A stretch of DNA of 7,745 bases from Lentisphaerota bacterium (GCA_015061765.1 SUVZ01000167.1:1-7745); one strand, 5' to 3'. Numbered from the stretch's first letter, positions 1 to 7,334 are shown. The notes: generated by a model from the letters alone, not told the origin. Numbers and translations are program-made.

Positions 1-2
1 AC

Positions 3-860
3 CGCATATCGTGGCGCACCGTCCGCGACGCCATCGAGAACGGTCTGCGCAAACGCTACAGGCGGAGGGACTACAGCAAGGTCGAGAACATCGGCGTCGA
101 CGAGCTGCATGTGTTCAGGAACGAAAGACCGAGCCGCAGGTTCATAACGACCGTGCGCGACCAGGACAGCAAAGCCGTGCTGGACGTAGCCAGAGGCAAA
201 GGCGCGGCGGCTTTGAAGCGGTTCGAGCGGAAGATCGCCCCGTTCAAGGAGAACATAAAGACAGTCAGCATGGACATGGCGAGTTCCTACACTTCGTGGG
301 CAGCCGACTTCCTCCCGAATGCCACAATCGTCATCGACCGGTTCCATGTCATAAAAGCGCTCAACGACCGCGTTGACAAGGCTCGTCGAAAGGTCATGGC
401 AATGGTGGACGAGAAGACGGCAAAGCAGATCAAGGGCAACCGCTACGTGTTCCTCAAGAACCGCGAGAACCTGACCCCGAAGGAGGAGAAGAAGCTTGCG
501 AGGGCCGAGAAGATCAAGGAATGCTCCACGCTCATGGAGGTGCATCTGTTCAAGGAGAGGATGCGCAGCATATACAAGAACGCGAAGACGTACGCAGACG
601 CCGCACCGCTATTCGACGAATGGATCAACGACGCCTCGGCGAGCGAAGTGCCGGAGCTCAGAAGCGCGGCCAGAACGTTCAAACGAAACCGCGACGGCAT
701 ACTTGCATACTGGTCGTCGGGCGGAATGAACAACGCGGCGACTGAGGGATTCAACAGAAAGACACGTGGGCTGCTGGAGACGGCTTACGGCTTCCACGAC
801 TACAAGTTCCTGCGCTTGCGGATATTCGACCTAGGCGAGAGGAAGTCGATCAAGGACTGA
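3..860 (+). CDS. ISL3-family DDE transposase, 5' part missing
   Basis: This is the catalytic part of a cut-and-paste transposase. The reading frame is open from the window's first complete codon, so the gene starts upstream; 285 residues remain, against roughly 400-430 for the family, and the N-terminal zinc-binding and helix-turn-helix region is outside the window. The three acidic catalytic residues are visible: Asp in IGVDE (codon at 99-101), Asp in VSMDMASSY (273-275) and Glu in NNAATEGFNRKTRG (744-746). IVIDRFHVIKALN and the C-terminal AYGFHDYKFLRLRI are typical ISL3 blocks. No frameshift is seen, so the copy may be intact. A start at the Met codon at 111 would cut off the first catalytic Asp, so it is not the real start. 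The gene runs convergently toward the - strand operon. Confidence 0.93.
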   Translation, partial: RISWRTVRDAIENGLRKRYRRRDYSKVENIGVDELHVFRNERPSRRFITTVRDQDSKAVLDVARGKGAAALKRFERKIAPFKENIKTVSMDMASSYTSWAADFLPNATIVIDRFHVIKALNDRVDKARRKVMAMVDEKTAKQIKGNRYVFLKNRENLTPKEEKKLARAEKIKECSTLMEVHLFKERMRSIYKNAKTYADAAPLFDEWINDASASEVPELRSAARTFKRNRDGILAYWSSGGMNNAATEGFNRKTRGLLETAYGFHDYKFLRLRIFDLGERKSIKD

Positions 861-900
861 AACGGACTGTGCCTCAAGCGGTAATTCTCGCGGCGGGGTG

Positions 901-950
901 CCCGGCCGGCCGCGCGCGCCCCAAAAGCGCAAGCGCGGTATTAGGCCGGG
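901..950 (+). other. Strong GC-rich stem-loop downstream of the transposase
   Basis: Three stacked stems can be drawn: CCCGGCC (901-907) with GGCCGGG (944-950), CCGCGC (910-915) with GCGCGG (933-938), and GCGC (916-919) with GCGC (927-930), closing a CCCAAAA loop. No T-tract follows, so it is not a classical intrinsic terminator. It lies 40 bases after the transposase stop and inside the putative IS end. It could end or stabilise the transposase mRNA or block transcription passing across the element. The pairing is seen directly; the role is inference. Confidence 0.55.
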
Positions 951-1059
951 TCGCCGCGACGCCCGGAAGCGATGTGTCTACAATTTGCAGTAGAGCCAAA
1001 TATTTTTATCTGCGAAGATTCATTTGTACTACGTTCATTTTGTGCATCTGCATTTATCG

Positions 1060-1860
1060 TTAAAAAGTAATTCGCACACCCAAAGAAACTACGACATTTC
1101 GCCCATGTTTGTAATTTGGCATACCATCGTCCAATACGCGGCGGTCAAGAGGAAACCAATATGACGTGCGAAAATATAACATGCGCCAGGCGAGGCCGAG
1201 AGCCAATTCGCCAGCGCTGGCTCCGCTTGCCCTCTTGCGCCGTTCATGTCGATAGTCAATTATCCATACATTCATGAATCCAAAAGCCTTGATCTCCTCA
1301 CGCACTTTCCACTCGCCTAAAACTGAAAGCCTACCTTCCATACGCCCTTCAGTCAAACCGTGATAACGATATCTAAGAAGAACCCCTGGGCTACAATACG
1401 TCTTCATCCTAACATCCATGACAACGGCGTCAAGAGGTGGCTTGTGTGTAGAAGGATATGTCCAGCGATGCCATTGCATGTTCATACGGGCATAATCGTC
1501 AAGCTTCACATAACGACTCCATTCCACTCCACAAGTCGCATTTAGTTCAACTATGTCACCAAGTTTCTCTTCCGGATAACGAGACGGAGTTGACAGTGCA
1601 CTTTTGCACGTCCCCCCAAGAAACACAGGGACCATCGTATCCGCGAGCTGGAAATCCGATAGTCGTATCGTCAGCGTCGAAACCGGTGCGTCACGGACGG
1701 CAAGATTATATGACACCCTTGATGAATTCACGGAAAAATCCAACGCACCCTTAAATGGTCGAATAATGTCATCCTCATCTTTCGCAGAGGCTGACGATGC
1801 CGACAACGCGGTTGCAACAGCAATCAACGCCGACACATGAAGAAATCCATCTACCTGCAC
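1060..1860 (-). CDS. Exported hypothetical protein, possible outer-membrane beta-barrel
   Basis: I do not recognise a family. The 266-residue product has a hydrophobic N-terminus (residues 9-24) and a signal-peptidase-like ASA|KD site after residue 26, so it is probably exported. The body is rich in aromatic and alternating polar/apolar residues. It ends in NVVVSLGVRITF, an amphipathic strand with terminal Phe, which is the usual C-terminal signature of outer-membrane barrels. Cysteines are at 85, 110 and 156. It is the last gene of the four-gene unit, 9 bases after the upstream stop. The start is uncertain: GTG at 1860 is the first start codon after an in-frame stop, has no visible Shine-Dalgarno and gives an n-region without Lys or Arg. 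GTG at about 1836 is an alternative. An ATG overlapping the upstream stop (1870-1868) is in another frame. Confidence 0.7.
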   Translation of the reverse strand: MQVDGFLHVSALIAVATALSASSASAKDEDDIIRPFKGALDFSVNSSRVSYNLAVRDAPVSTLTIRLSDFQLADTMVPVFLGGTCKSALSTPSRYPEEKLGDIVELNATCGVEWSRYVKLDDYARMNMQWHRWTYPSTHKPPLDAVVMDVRMKTYCSPGVLLRYRYHGLTEGRMEGRLSVLGEWKVREEIKAFGFMNVWIIDYRHERRKRASGASAGELALGLAWRMLYFRTSYWFPLDRRVLDDGMPNYKHGRNVVVSLGVRITF

Positions 1861-1869
1861 AACGCGCCA

Positions 1870-2880
1870 TTACTTGCATGGGAAACGCAATGTAGCCATT
1901 ACGGGGAAGTGATCTGAAGGATATAGCATTGAACTGTTTCTCGTGATTGCGATTGTTGCATAATATTTCACCTTCACTTCTTTTGAGACGTAGATATAGT
2001 CTATCCTGCTACCGCAGCACCTTTCATAAAACTCTCCGTCGCCGTTCCTGATCTTCACGGGAGTTTTCAAAGCATCTTTGGACAAGATCTCTTCACCACG
2101 CCATCTCCATCCGTTGAAGGTACGCCATGGCCCTATTGGAGTCGTTTCGCTTGCGAGCATCGCGTTCTTCAGATGCATTGCCACCGTAAGCGCAGCATCC
2201 GACGTCTCGCGGCAGTTGTGGTCGCCGACAAAAATGATCGGCAGACCTTTCGGCGACACATCTCTCATCTTCATGAGAATTAGCTCCATCCCCTTGTTCC
2301 GCGCATGTTCGTTCTTGCTGTCGGGATGGGCATTCATGAAGCAAAACTCAACATCGGACAATTTGTCTTTGAGGCGAACCCATGTGCAAATTCGCGGATT
2401 AAAAGCACCCCACCCTCGCGAGCCCGGCTCATCGGGAGTCTCGGACAGCCAGAAGGTTCCGCCGCTCACCGGCGAAAATCTGTTTTTGCGATAGACTACG
2501 GGGGAAGCCTCGCCGGTCGCGCGGTCGGCGTTGCGATGATCCCCTACAATTTCATATTCCGCAAGGACACCACGGAGAAACTCCATCTGATCAGGCTCCA
2601 CCTCCTGCATGCCAAACACGTCCATATCAAGCCGCCGTAACAACGCCACGACATCATCCCTGCGCAACTTCCAGTCGTTCGCCCCGCCCCTGTCTCCAGA
2701 CGCGAACCTGATGTTATAAGTGCCGACGCAGAGCTCCGCATTTGTCTCGCCCTTCGGCACGCGCAAGTCCAGCAGGCATTCCGGCCTCTCGGCGTATGCA
2801 ACGCCCTTCGTCGTCTGCGTTTCGGCAACAGCGCCGGCAACCGCCAGCGCAACCCCAATCATCAACATCAAACTCTTCAT
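1870..2880 (-). CDS. Secreted endonuclease/exonuclease/phosphatase-family protein
   Basis: A metal-dependent phosphodiesterase/phosphatase of the EEP fold (exonuclease III/DNase I/sphingomyelinase superfamily). The 336 residues include a signal peptide of about 19 residues (MKSLMLMIGVALAVAGAVA). The family motifs follow in order: GTYNIRF (Asn57), GMQEVEP (metal-binding Glu93), SPVVYRKNRF (126-135), WLSETPDEPGSRGW (144-157), NAHPDS (His185), GDHNC (Asp220, Asn222), RIDYIYVS (Asp294) and SDHFPV (Asp323, His324). All expected catalytic positions are present, so it is probably active outside the cytoplasm. The substrate cannot be told; secreted members act on nucleic acids, phosphoinositides or sphingolipids. 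An AAGGAAAGGA tract about 10 bases upstream of ATG supports the start. It is third in the operon, 65 bases after the esterase gene, with which it shares a duplicated N-terminal segment. Confidence 0.9.
   Translation of the reverse strand: MKSLMLMIGVALAVAGAVAETQTTKGVAYAERPECLLDLRVPKGETNAELCVGTYNIRFASGDRGGANDWKLRRDDVVALLRRLDMDVFGMQEVEPDQMEFLRGVLAEYEIVGDHRNADRATGEASPVVYRKNRFSPVSGGTFWLSETPDEPGSRGWGAFNPRICTWVRLKDKLSDVEFCFMNAHPDSKNEHARNKGMELILMKMRDVSPKGLPIIFVGDHNCRETSDAALTVAMHLKNAMLASETTPIGPWRTFNGWRWRGEEILSKDALKTPVKIRNGDGEFYERCCGSRIDYIYVSKEVKVKYYATIAITRNSSMLYPSDHFPVMATLRFPCK
2689..2746 (-). repeat. Duplicated segment, copy in the EEP gene (native context)
   Basis: This 58-bp stretch encodes the first beta-strand of the EEP fold (NAELCVGTYNIRFASGDR). 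Aligned by eye without gaps, it matches 48 of 58 bases at 3972-4029 in the esterase gene, in the same orientation 1,283 bp away. Here it is an integral part of the enzyme fold, so this is the donor-type copy. Confidence 0.85.
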
Positions 2881-2945
2881 GATTATGCATCCTTTCCTTT
2901 TGCACCATCACTCTAAAAGAGGCTAATCTTTAGCACCGACATTTC

Positions 2946-4088
2946 CTACAAGCCACCTGCCTCGTGAAACTCCCCAGATGCCTTCACGGACTTGCCAGCT
3001 GCCGATTTTGCAGATTCATCTACCCGCAACGTCCGCGACCGCACCCATGCATTCAAATCTGCTTCAATTTCAGGAAACACCTTGTGCGTCATTCCCGGAC
3101 AGTCGATGACGTATTTCTCCTTTGATGCAACGGCATCGAATATCAGCTTTGTCGATGACGGCGAGCAGACACCGTCTGCAAGGCCTCGCGCACCGCGCAA
3201 AGGCGTCTTGACGCGCGAAGCGAAGTTCACGGCATCGAAATACGGAGCGATTCGCCGAATTGCGTCCCATCGGTCATTTGGATATCCCTTCAACGGACGC
3301 GGCCATCCGCTTACACGTCCCTCCTCGTCGCCAAGCAGATCGCCCATTGCCGGAACATACACGGCTCCTCTCGTGAACTTGCCGTTCATCGCCATGAGCG
3401 CGAGCGCAAGATAACCGCCCTGACTTCCGCCGATCACAGTGAAATGGTCCCTATCCACGTCCTTCCTGTTCCACGCCCAGTTTGCGATGCGGTTCATTCC
3501 GAGAATGACGGAATAGTAGAATGTAGCCTCGCGTGATTCCGCCATTCCGGCGAGCCCGAATGCGCCATGAAAAGAAAACACCCTCTGAAGACGACTGCAC
3601 ATCGCCTCATAGCCCTTCTTGATTCCTTCTTCACAGCAAGGGTCGAAGTCAAGGACGTTCACAAGCATCGTTATCGCATCGCCGCACCCGCCCCACCATT
3701 TTGAATGATACGGCCCAGCACCAGGGACATAGACATGGACAGGATATCGCGCCTTTGTCGAACCCGTGGGAACAGTAAGGAATCCCCACATCCTCCTGCC
3801 CGCCGTCGCAAAATTGATTCTGAAGTAGTCATACGACTTCCTGCTGAGCGACGGAACATGCTCCATCTTCAAGTCAAGCGGCGTAGAATCCTCCAGTCTA
3901 TCCACCGCATTACGCCAGAATGCGTCGAAATCCTCAGGACACGCGACATCATTTGAAGCAGATGCATCGCTCCTGTCTCCTGACGCGAACCTAATATTGT
4001 ATGTGCCGACACGGAGCGCTTCATTTGTCCCAGCCAATAGCGGCGGCGAACATAGCACGCACATTAAGGCGCAGAGCAATATCTTCAT
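2946..4088 (-). CDS. Secreted acetylxylan-esterase-like alpha/beta hydrolase with a chimeric N-terminus
   Basis: A serine hydrolase of the AXE1 type (acetylxylan/cephalosporin-C esterase-like), probably removing acyl groups from carbohydrate outside the cytoplasm. The start is ATG at 4088, giving 380 residues and an immediate signal peptide (MKILLCALMCVLCSPPLLAG). An upstream in-frame ATG at 4208 would overlap the preceding gene and bury the signal. The catalytic domain begins near residue 48 with CPEDFDAFW. The triad is visible: Ser222 in VIGGSQGGYLAL, Asp305 in GLADGVCSPSS and His335 in PGMTHKVFPE. Between signal and domain lies TNEALRVGTYNIRFASGDR (21-39), which belongs to the EEP fold and not to esterases. 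The C-terminal tail after about residue 355 is rich in Ser, Ala and Lys. It lies 35 bases after the beta-strand repeat gene. No good Shine-Dalgarno is visible, so translational coupling is possible. True substrate unknown. Confidence 0.88.
   Translation of the reverse strand: MKILLCALMCVLCSPPLLAGTNEALRVGTYNIRFASGDRSDASASNDVACPEDFDAFWRNAVDRLEDSTPLDLKMEHVPSLSRKSYDYFRINFATAGRRMWGFLTVPTGSTKARYPVHVYVPGAGPYHSKWWGGCGDAITMLVNVLDFDPCCEEGIKKGYEAMCSRLQRVFSFHGAFGLAGMAESREATFYYSVILGMNRIANWAWNRKDVDRDHFTVIGGSQGGYLALALMAMNGKFTRGAVYVPAMGDLLGDEEGRVSGWPRPLKGYPNDRWDAIRRIAPYFDAVNFASRVKTPLRGARGLADGVCSPSSTKLIFDAVASKEKYVIDCPGMTHKVFPEIEADLNAWVRSRTLRVDESAKSAAGKSVKASGEFHEAGGL
3972..4029 (-). repeat. Duplicated segment, relic of an EEP gene inside the esterase gene
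   Basis: This is the second copy of the 58-bp segment at 2689-2746 (48/58 identical by manual alignment, several differences at third codon positions). In this gene the encoded residues 21-39 sit between the signal peptide and the hydrolase domain, where esterases have no such strand. It is therefore best read as a fusion scar left by recombination with an EEP gene. Confidence 0.85.
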
Positions 4089-4123
4089 GCCACATCTCGA
4101 CTCTATCGTATTACAGCCGATTC

Positions 4124-5749
4124 TCAGCGAATAAAAATCGAAAGCCCCGGCTTGGGTTTGATGATGCCGCCAGGCTCTTTGACAAGATTCGTGCAGACAA
4201 AATTGCACTTGCTGATGTCGAGCGTTGCACCAGACCTGACCGTAACATTTCTGTATGTCGTCGAATTCTTAACGCCAAATACAACAGTTCCCGACGCAAT
4301 GTCCAAATCACAATCGTTATTGGCGGCATTGCCAGAAACCGTGAGCGTCCCTGTGCCAACCTTCACAATACTTATGCGCTCGCCGACTGTCGCCGAAAAC
4401 GCATAGTCGCCGTCACCATATCCGAGCGTCAGCGTCGCGGCAGTTTCGGAACTGTTCGTGATGATACCTGCGCCCAATGCGCCTGTGAATCCAACGGCAG
4501 AGCCATTCATGTCAAAGGTCGCGCCCTCGGCAACTGTCAACAAATTCGTGGCTGGGATAATGCCATCAGCCGCAACCTTAAGCGTTCCTTCCGCAACCGC
4601 AACACCGCCAGAGAAGGACGAAATGACCGTGCCATAACGATTGTTCATTGTTAGCGTTCCTACCCCCAATTTCTCAAAGCCCCCGTTTCCGGTCAACAGG
4701 ATTGAACCGGAAATAAGAGTAGTGTTAACGAGGTTAATCACATTTGTTTGTGTATCAATCCTGATTGGATATCCGTCACCCTCAATCTCAAGCGTACCAG
4801 AATCAACGTTCTCAACAGCATAATCTGGAACATATGTCGTCCCCCTACGAAACAATTCCAACCTGCCACCTCGGAATATGATATGCCCGCGGGGATCACG
4901 CTTATGATATATCGCTTTTACACACAAAACGCCGTTTTCCCCAAGGATAATCACATCACGATCTGTCGTCCTATCCGCGCCGTCGTTCGCGCCGAATCGA
5001 CCCATATATACAGATCCTTCGGTGTCTTTTGCATTTAACGATAAAGTTCCGTTGCTCACAATTACGGTATTTACAGATGTATTTGCGCTTGCCGTGCCGT
5101 CCTTGGGACCTCGGCTCATCTCAAGCACAGTATACGCGGTAAGATTTCCTCCATCAATACATAGCGTTGCACTCTTCTCGTGTGTGCCAACACGGACTGT
5201 TGTGCCGAAAGTTGCGCTACAATCGCCAGGGATTGACAGCGAAGCCGTTGTTTCAGTCTCACCATATAGCAACAGGGCATTTGCCTGAAACGACCCAGAC
5301 TCAAATTCAAGATGCCCATAGGACGACCCGCTCTGCCCTGCTCCACATTGATAATTGGCATTGCCTCCATCGTTAGCTTGATATTTCCAACTACCACCAC
5401 CAACTATCCGAATCGGTATCTTGTCAAGCTTCGTCGAGGGATTAAATGCCGTTGCTCCGCTGTGACTACCCATCAAGAGAAACGGGTTATCCGCTGTGAC
5501 AGAACTATGCGTCACCTCGCCAGATATTGTACAGTTATTTCTGCCTTCCAATCTGTCAGTATAATAGTTATCTGACATCCCGAGAAGGTCGATTCCGTCC
5601 GTCACATTGCCAGGTATCTGATAAACTTCGAGCGCCTGCGCCGACAGGCATATTGCCGCAGCCGAAAAAAACGACGCAAGTACGCGCCATCTCAAGTGCG
5701 GCTCCGTGCGGTTGCTGAGACGAAGATTATCGGTCGTTACGGTTTTCAT
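4124..5749 (-). CDS. Secreted autotransporter-associated beta-strand repeat protein
   Basis: A large surface or extracellular protein, probably a beta-solenoid adhesin or carbohydrate-associated scaffold. The 541 residues start with a long signal peptide (basic n-region to about residue 22, hydrophobic core 23-36, SAQA|LE cleavage near 39). Repeats of the PATR type (TIGR02601/PF12951) are clear at GFEKLGVGTLTM (357-368) and ISIVKVGTGTLTVSG (459-473). Between them is the typical GGVAVAEGTLKVAADG...LLTVAEGATFDMNG...GALGAGII pattern (381-430). Earlier Gly/Ser/Thr/Asn-rich strands (110-300) look like diverged repeats. No C-terminal autotransporter barrel and no PEP-CTERM motif is present; the chain ends KPKPGLSIFIR. 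ATG at 5749 is preceded by AAAGGG about 8 bases upstream and by a promoter at 5798-5827. It is the first gene of the operon. Partner and ligand are unknown. Confidence 0.85.
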   Translation of the reverse strand: MKTVTTDNLRLSNRTEPHLRWRVLASFFSAAAICLSAQALEVYQIPGNVTDGIDLLGMSDNYYTDRLEGRNNCTISGEVTHSSVTADNPFLLMGSHSGATAFNPSTKLDKIPIRIVGGGSWKYQANDGGNANYQCGAGQSGSSYGHLEFESGSFQANALLLYGETETTASLSIPGDCSATFGTTVRVGTHEKSATLCIDGGNLTAYTVLEMSRGPKDGTASANTSVNTVIVSNGTLSLNAKDTEGSVYMGRFGANDGADRTTDRDVIILGENGVLCVKAIYHKRDPRGHIIFRGGRLELFRRGTTYVPDYAVENVDSGTLEIEGDGYPIRIDTQTNVINLVNTTLISGSILLTGNGGFEKLGVGTLTMNNRYGTVISSFSGGVAVAEGTLKVAADGIIPATNLLTVAEGATFDMNGSAVGFTGALGAGIITNSSETAATLTLGYGDGDYAFSATVGERISIVKVGTGTLTVSGNAANNDCDLDIASGTVVFGVKNSTTYRNVTVRSGATLDISKCNFVCTNLVKEPGGIIKPKPGLSIFIR

Positions 5750-5797
5750 TGAAACGCCCTTTCGTTTGTGTTTACCTGTTGGACCTTTTACGCCGAC

Positions 5798-5827
5798 ATT
5801 CTACCACAAACAGGCGAGGCGAGACAA
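5798..5827 (-). promoter_or_regulatory. Sigma70-like promoter of the four-gene operon
   Basis: Read on the - strand, TTGTCT (5822-5827) and TAGAAT (5798-5803) are separated by 18 bases, and a start point near 5791 would leave a leader of about 40 bases before the ATG at 5749. The -10 matches 5/6 and the -35 4/6 of the consensus. The upstream DNA to 5880 is AT-rich. No operator-like palindrome and no intrinsic terminator for the preceding ATPase gene was seen in 5750-5896. Confidence 0.55.
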
Positions 5828-5896
5828 TGCAATAGCATTAGATTTTAGACAACAGTTTTATTAGGTTTTTAACAATCGAGTTTGGAGGCTGTGGCG

Positions 5897-7327
5897 TCAG
5901 AGGCCAAGGACTTCCCGAAATGAAACAATTGCGTCAAAGTATCCGTCGGCCTCCACAACGGGCGACAAATTGCCGTCGTAGACGAGGGCCGTGTGCGCCG
6001 ATACGCCTTCCGGCCTTGATATGCTCCGCACGGACGAGTCAACCTGCTCTATGACTTCGCGGCCGATCTCCGCCTTTCGCTTTATCTCGACGAAGTAAAG
6101 GGATCGGCGGCTCTGAATGAGCAAATCGACCTGGCAGCCCTCTCGCTCCTTGGTCTTCCTGCGAACATAAGGCGCCGCAGATGTAATCAACGTCCCGCCA
6201 AGATGAAGACGCGGGAGAAGTTCTCTGTAATTGTTGACCACAAGGTTCTCGAACGCAAGTCCAAGCACCGCATCCCAGCCCGGCATTGAGGACATGGACG
6301 TAAAATCATACGACCCGTCGTCAATCATGTCCTTGACGGGCTCTATGTATTTCAGATAAAAGCGCGAGTAGTTGTCCTTGAGACGATATCTGGGCTGCCG
6401 TACAGGGTCGGCGGTTTCGGGATTGCGCCCGGCATCACGTCTGACCAAGCCGGCTTCTGACAGGATGTCCAGCGTTTCGGAAACACTGCCGCCGCGCGCA
6501 ATGCCAAGTGATTCCGAAATGTCGGAAACCGTCTTGGCCCCGTCGACAAGACTGCGCAGAACGCGTCCGCACATGGCCGGCAGTTTGGTTATGACGTCGT
6601 TGAACATGTCGTCGAAGTCATCCCGCAGAATGCCGTGCGGACTAAAGCACAGCTTCGCTATGTTTGCGTTGGCGTCAAGCGCCGGGTCTATCTCTTCAAG
6701 GTATCTTGGAACCCCGCCCGTGACGGAGAGAACGTCGATTATTTCGCGCGGTGCGAGCCGTTCTGCCTGGCGCCCCCAGAACTTGACGCATTCTCCGAGC
6801 GGGAGTTCGTCAACAACGACATCGAGCGAACGCCTGCCGACAAACGCGCCGTTGTCGATGATGTTGTCCTTGATCCAGCTTGAAACACTTCCGCACAGCA
6901 CGACGATTAAGCGCGGGTGTTTCTTCCAGTAGTTGTCCCACGCAATTTTGATTGTCTCCGCAAAGTCCTCGTCGAAATACCCAAGCCATGAAACCTCGTC
7001 AAGAAGAACAACAGTCCTTTCATCGTCAGATATCTTGTCGTTAAGGCGTATAAATGAATTGAGCCAGTTCGAGGCAGGCGTTGGATCGGCCCCTGTCTGC
7101 GCAGCAAGTTGCTCCGCAAAAGATTTAAGTTGCGTTTCGTCCGAAAACCCCTTACGAGGCTTCACCCCCTCTATCTTTATGAAGCGTCCCCTTGATTTAT
7201 CGGCAAACACTTCAATAAGAGTGCTTTTCCCTATGCGGCGCCTTCCCCTACAGGTTACGAGCGATGCCGTCCTCTTGTTAAAGAGAGCCATCAGAGCCTT
7301 CATTTGCATTTCTCTGCCGTAAAACAT
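5897..7327 (-). CDS. AAA+ ATPase with C-terminal PD-(D/E)XK-like nuclease domain (ATPase_2/DUF234 type, COG1672-like)
   Basis: A cytoplasmic P-loop ATPase of a family common in archaea and anaerobic bacteria whose biological role is poorly defined. With ATG at 7327 it has 476 residues and opens with the family hallmark FYGREMQMKAL. Walker A is GRRRIGKS (28-35) and Walker B is VVLLDE (106-111). LIVVLCGSVSSWI (140-152) fits sensor 1, and TGGVPRYL (203-210) is characteristic of this clade. A winged-helix-like segment lies at about 252-300 (TVSDISESLGIARGG). The C-terminal part has Glu360 (FENLVV), Asp401 (CQVDLL) and FVEIKRK (Glu414, Lys416), the order expected of a PD-(D/E)XK nuclease core. The start at 7327, not 7402, is chosen because AAGAGG lies 7 bases upstream and the extra 25 residues do not fit the family. 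Palindromes lie just upstream of its promoter. It is probably monocistronic. Confidence 0.9.
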   Translation of the reverse strand: MFYGREMQMKALMALFNKRTASLVTCRGRRRIGKSTLIEVFADKSRGRFIKIEGVKPRKGFSDETQLKSFAEQLAAQTGADPTPASNWLNSFIRLNDKISDDERTVVLLDEVSWLGYFDEDFAETIKIAWDNYWKKHPRLIVVLCGSVSSWIKDNIIDNGAFVGRRSLDVVVDELPLGECVKFWGRQAERLAPREIIDVLSVTGGVPRYLEEIDPALDANANIAKLCFSPHGILRDDFDDMFNDVITKLPAMCGRVLRSLVDGAKTVSDISESLGIARGGSVSETLDILSEAGLVRRDAGRNPETADPVRQPRYRLKDNYSRFYLKYIEPVKDMIDDGSYDFTSMSSMPGWDAVLGLAFENLVVNNYRELLPRLHLGGTLITSAAPYVRRKTKEREGCQVDLLIQSRRSLYFVEIKRKAEIGREVIEQVDSSVRSISRPEGVSAHTALVYDGNLSPVVEADGYFDAIVSFREVLGL

Positions 7328-7334
7328 GATCAAG

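Larger units (their letters stand above)
1..997 (+). mobile_element. ISL3-family insertion sequence, left part outside the window
   Basis: The element consists of a partial ISL3-type transposase, about 110 bases of GC-rich noncoding DNA with a strong hairpin, and a candidate right end. On the complementary strand that end reads GGCTCTACTGCAAATTGT, and ISL3 elements commonly begin with GGCTCT- or GGGTCT-like termini. A 5-bp inverted repeat (TCTAC at 977-981, GTAGA at 990-994) sits inside the end. The next eight bases, AAATATTT at 998-1005, are AT-rich, as expected of the 8-bp duplications this family makes. The left terminus is not in the window, so neither the inverted repeat nor the duplication can be confirmed and the exact boundary is an inference. 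Confidence 0.6.

Noticed and set aside
869..1063. 64-codon open frame after the transposase
   Set aside because: It covers the GC-rich hairpin and crosses the putative IS end. There is no recognisable protein character and no ribosome binding site.
4089..4208. N-terminal extension of the esterase to ATG at 4208
   Set aside because: It would overlap the preceding gene by 85 bases and place 40 unrelated residues before a perfectly good signal peptide.
4001..4654. 217-codon open frame on the + strand
   Set aside because: It is antisense to the repeat protein gene and the esterase start, with Arg/Asn-rich, low-plausibility composition. Both opposing genes have signal peptides and family motifs.
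5750..5896. Terminator or riboswitch in the gap between the ATPase and the operon
   Set aside because: Only weak 4-bp pairings (TGGC...GCCA) were found, with no T-tract and no recognised aptamer. Only the promoter could be supported.
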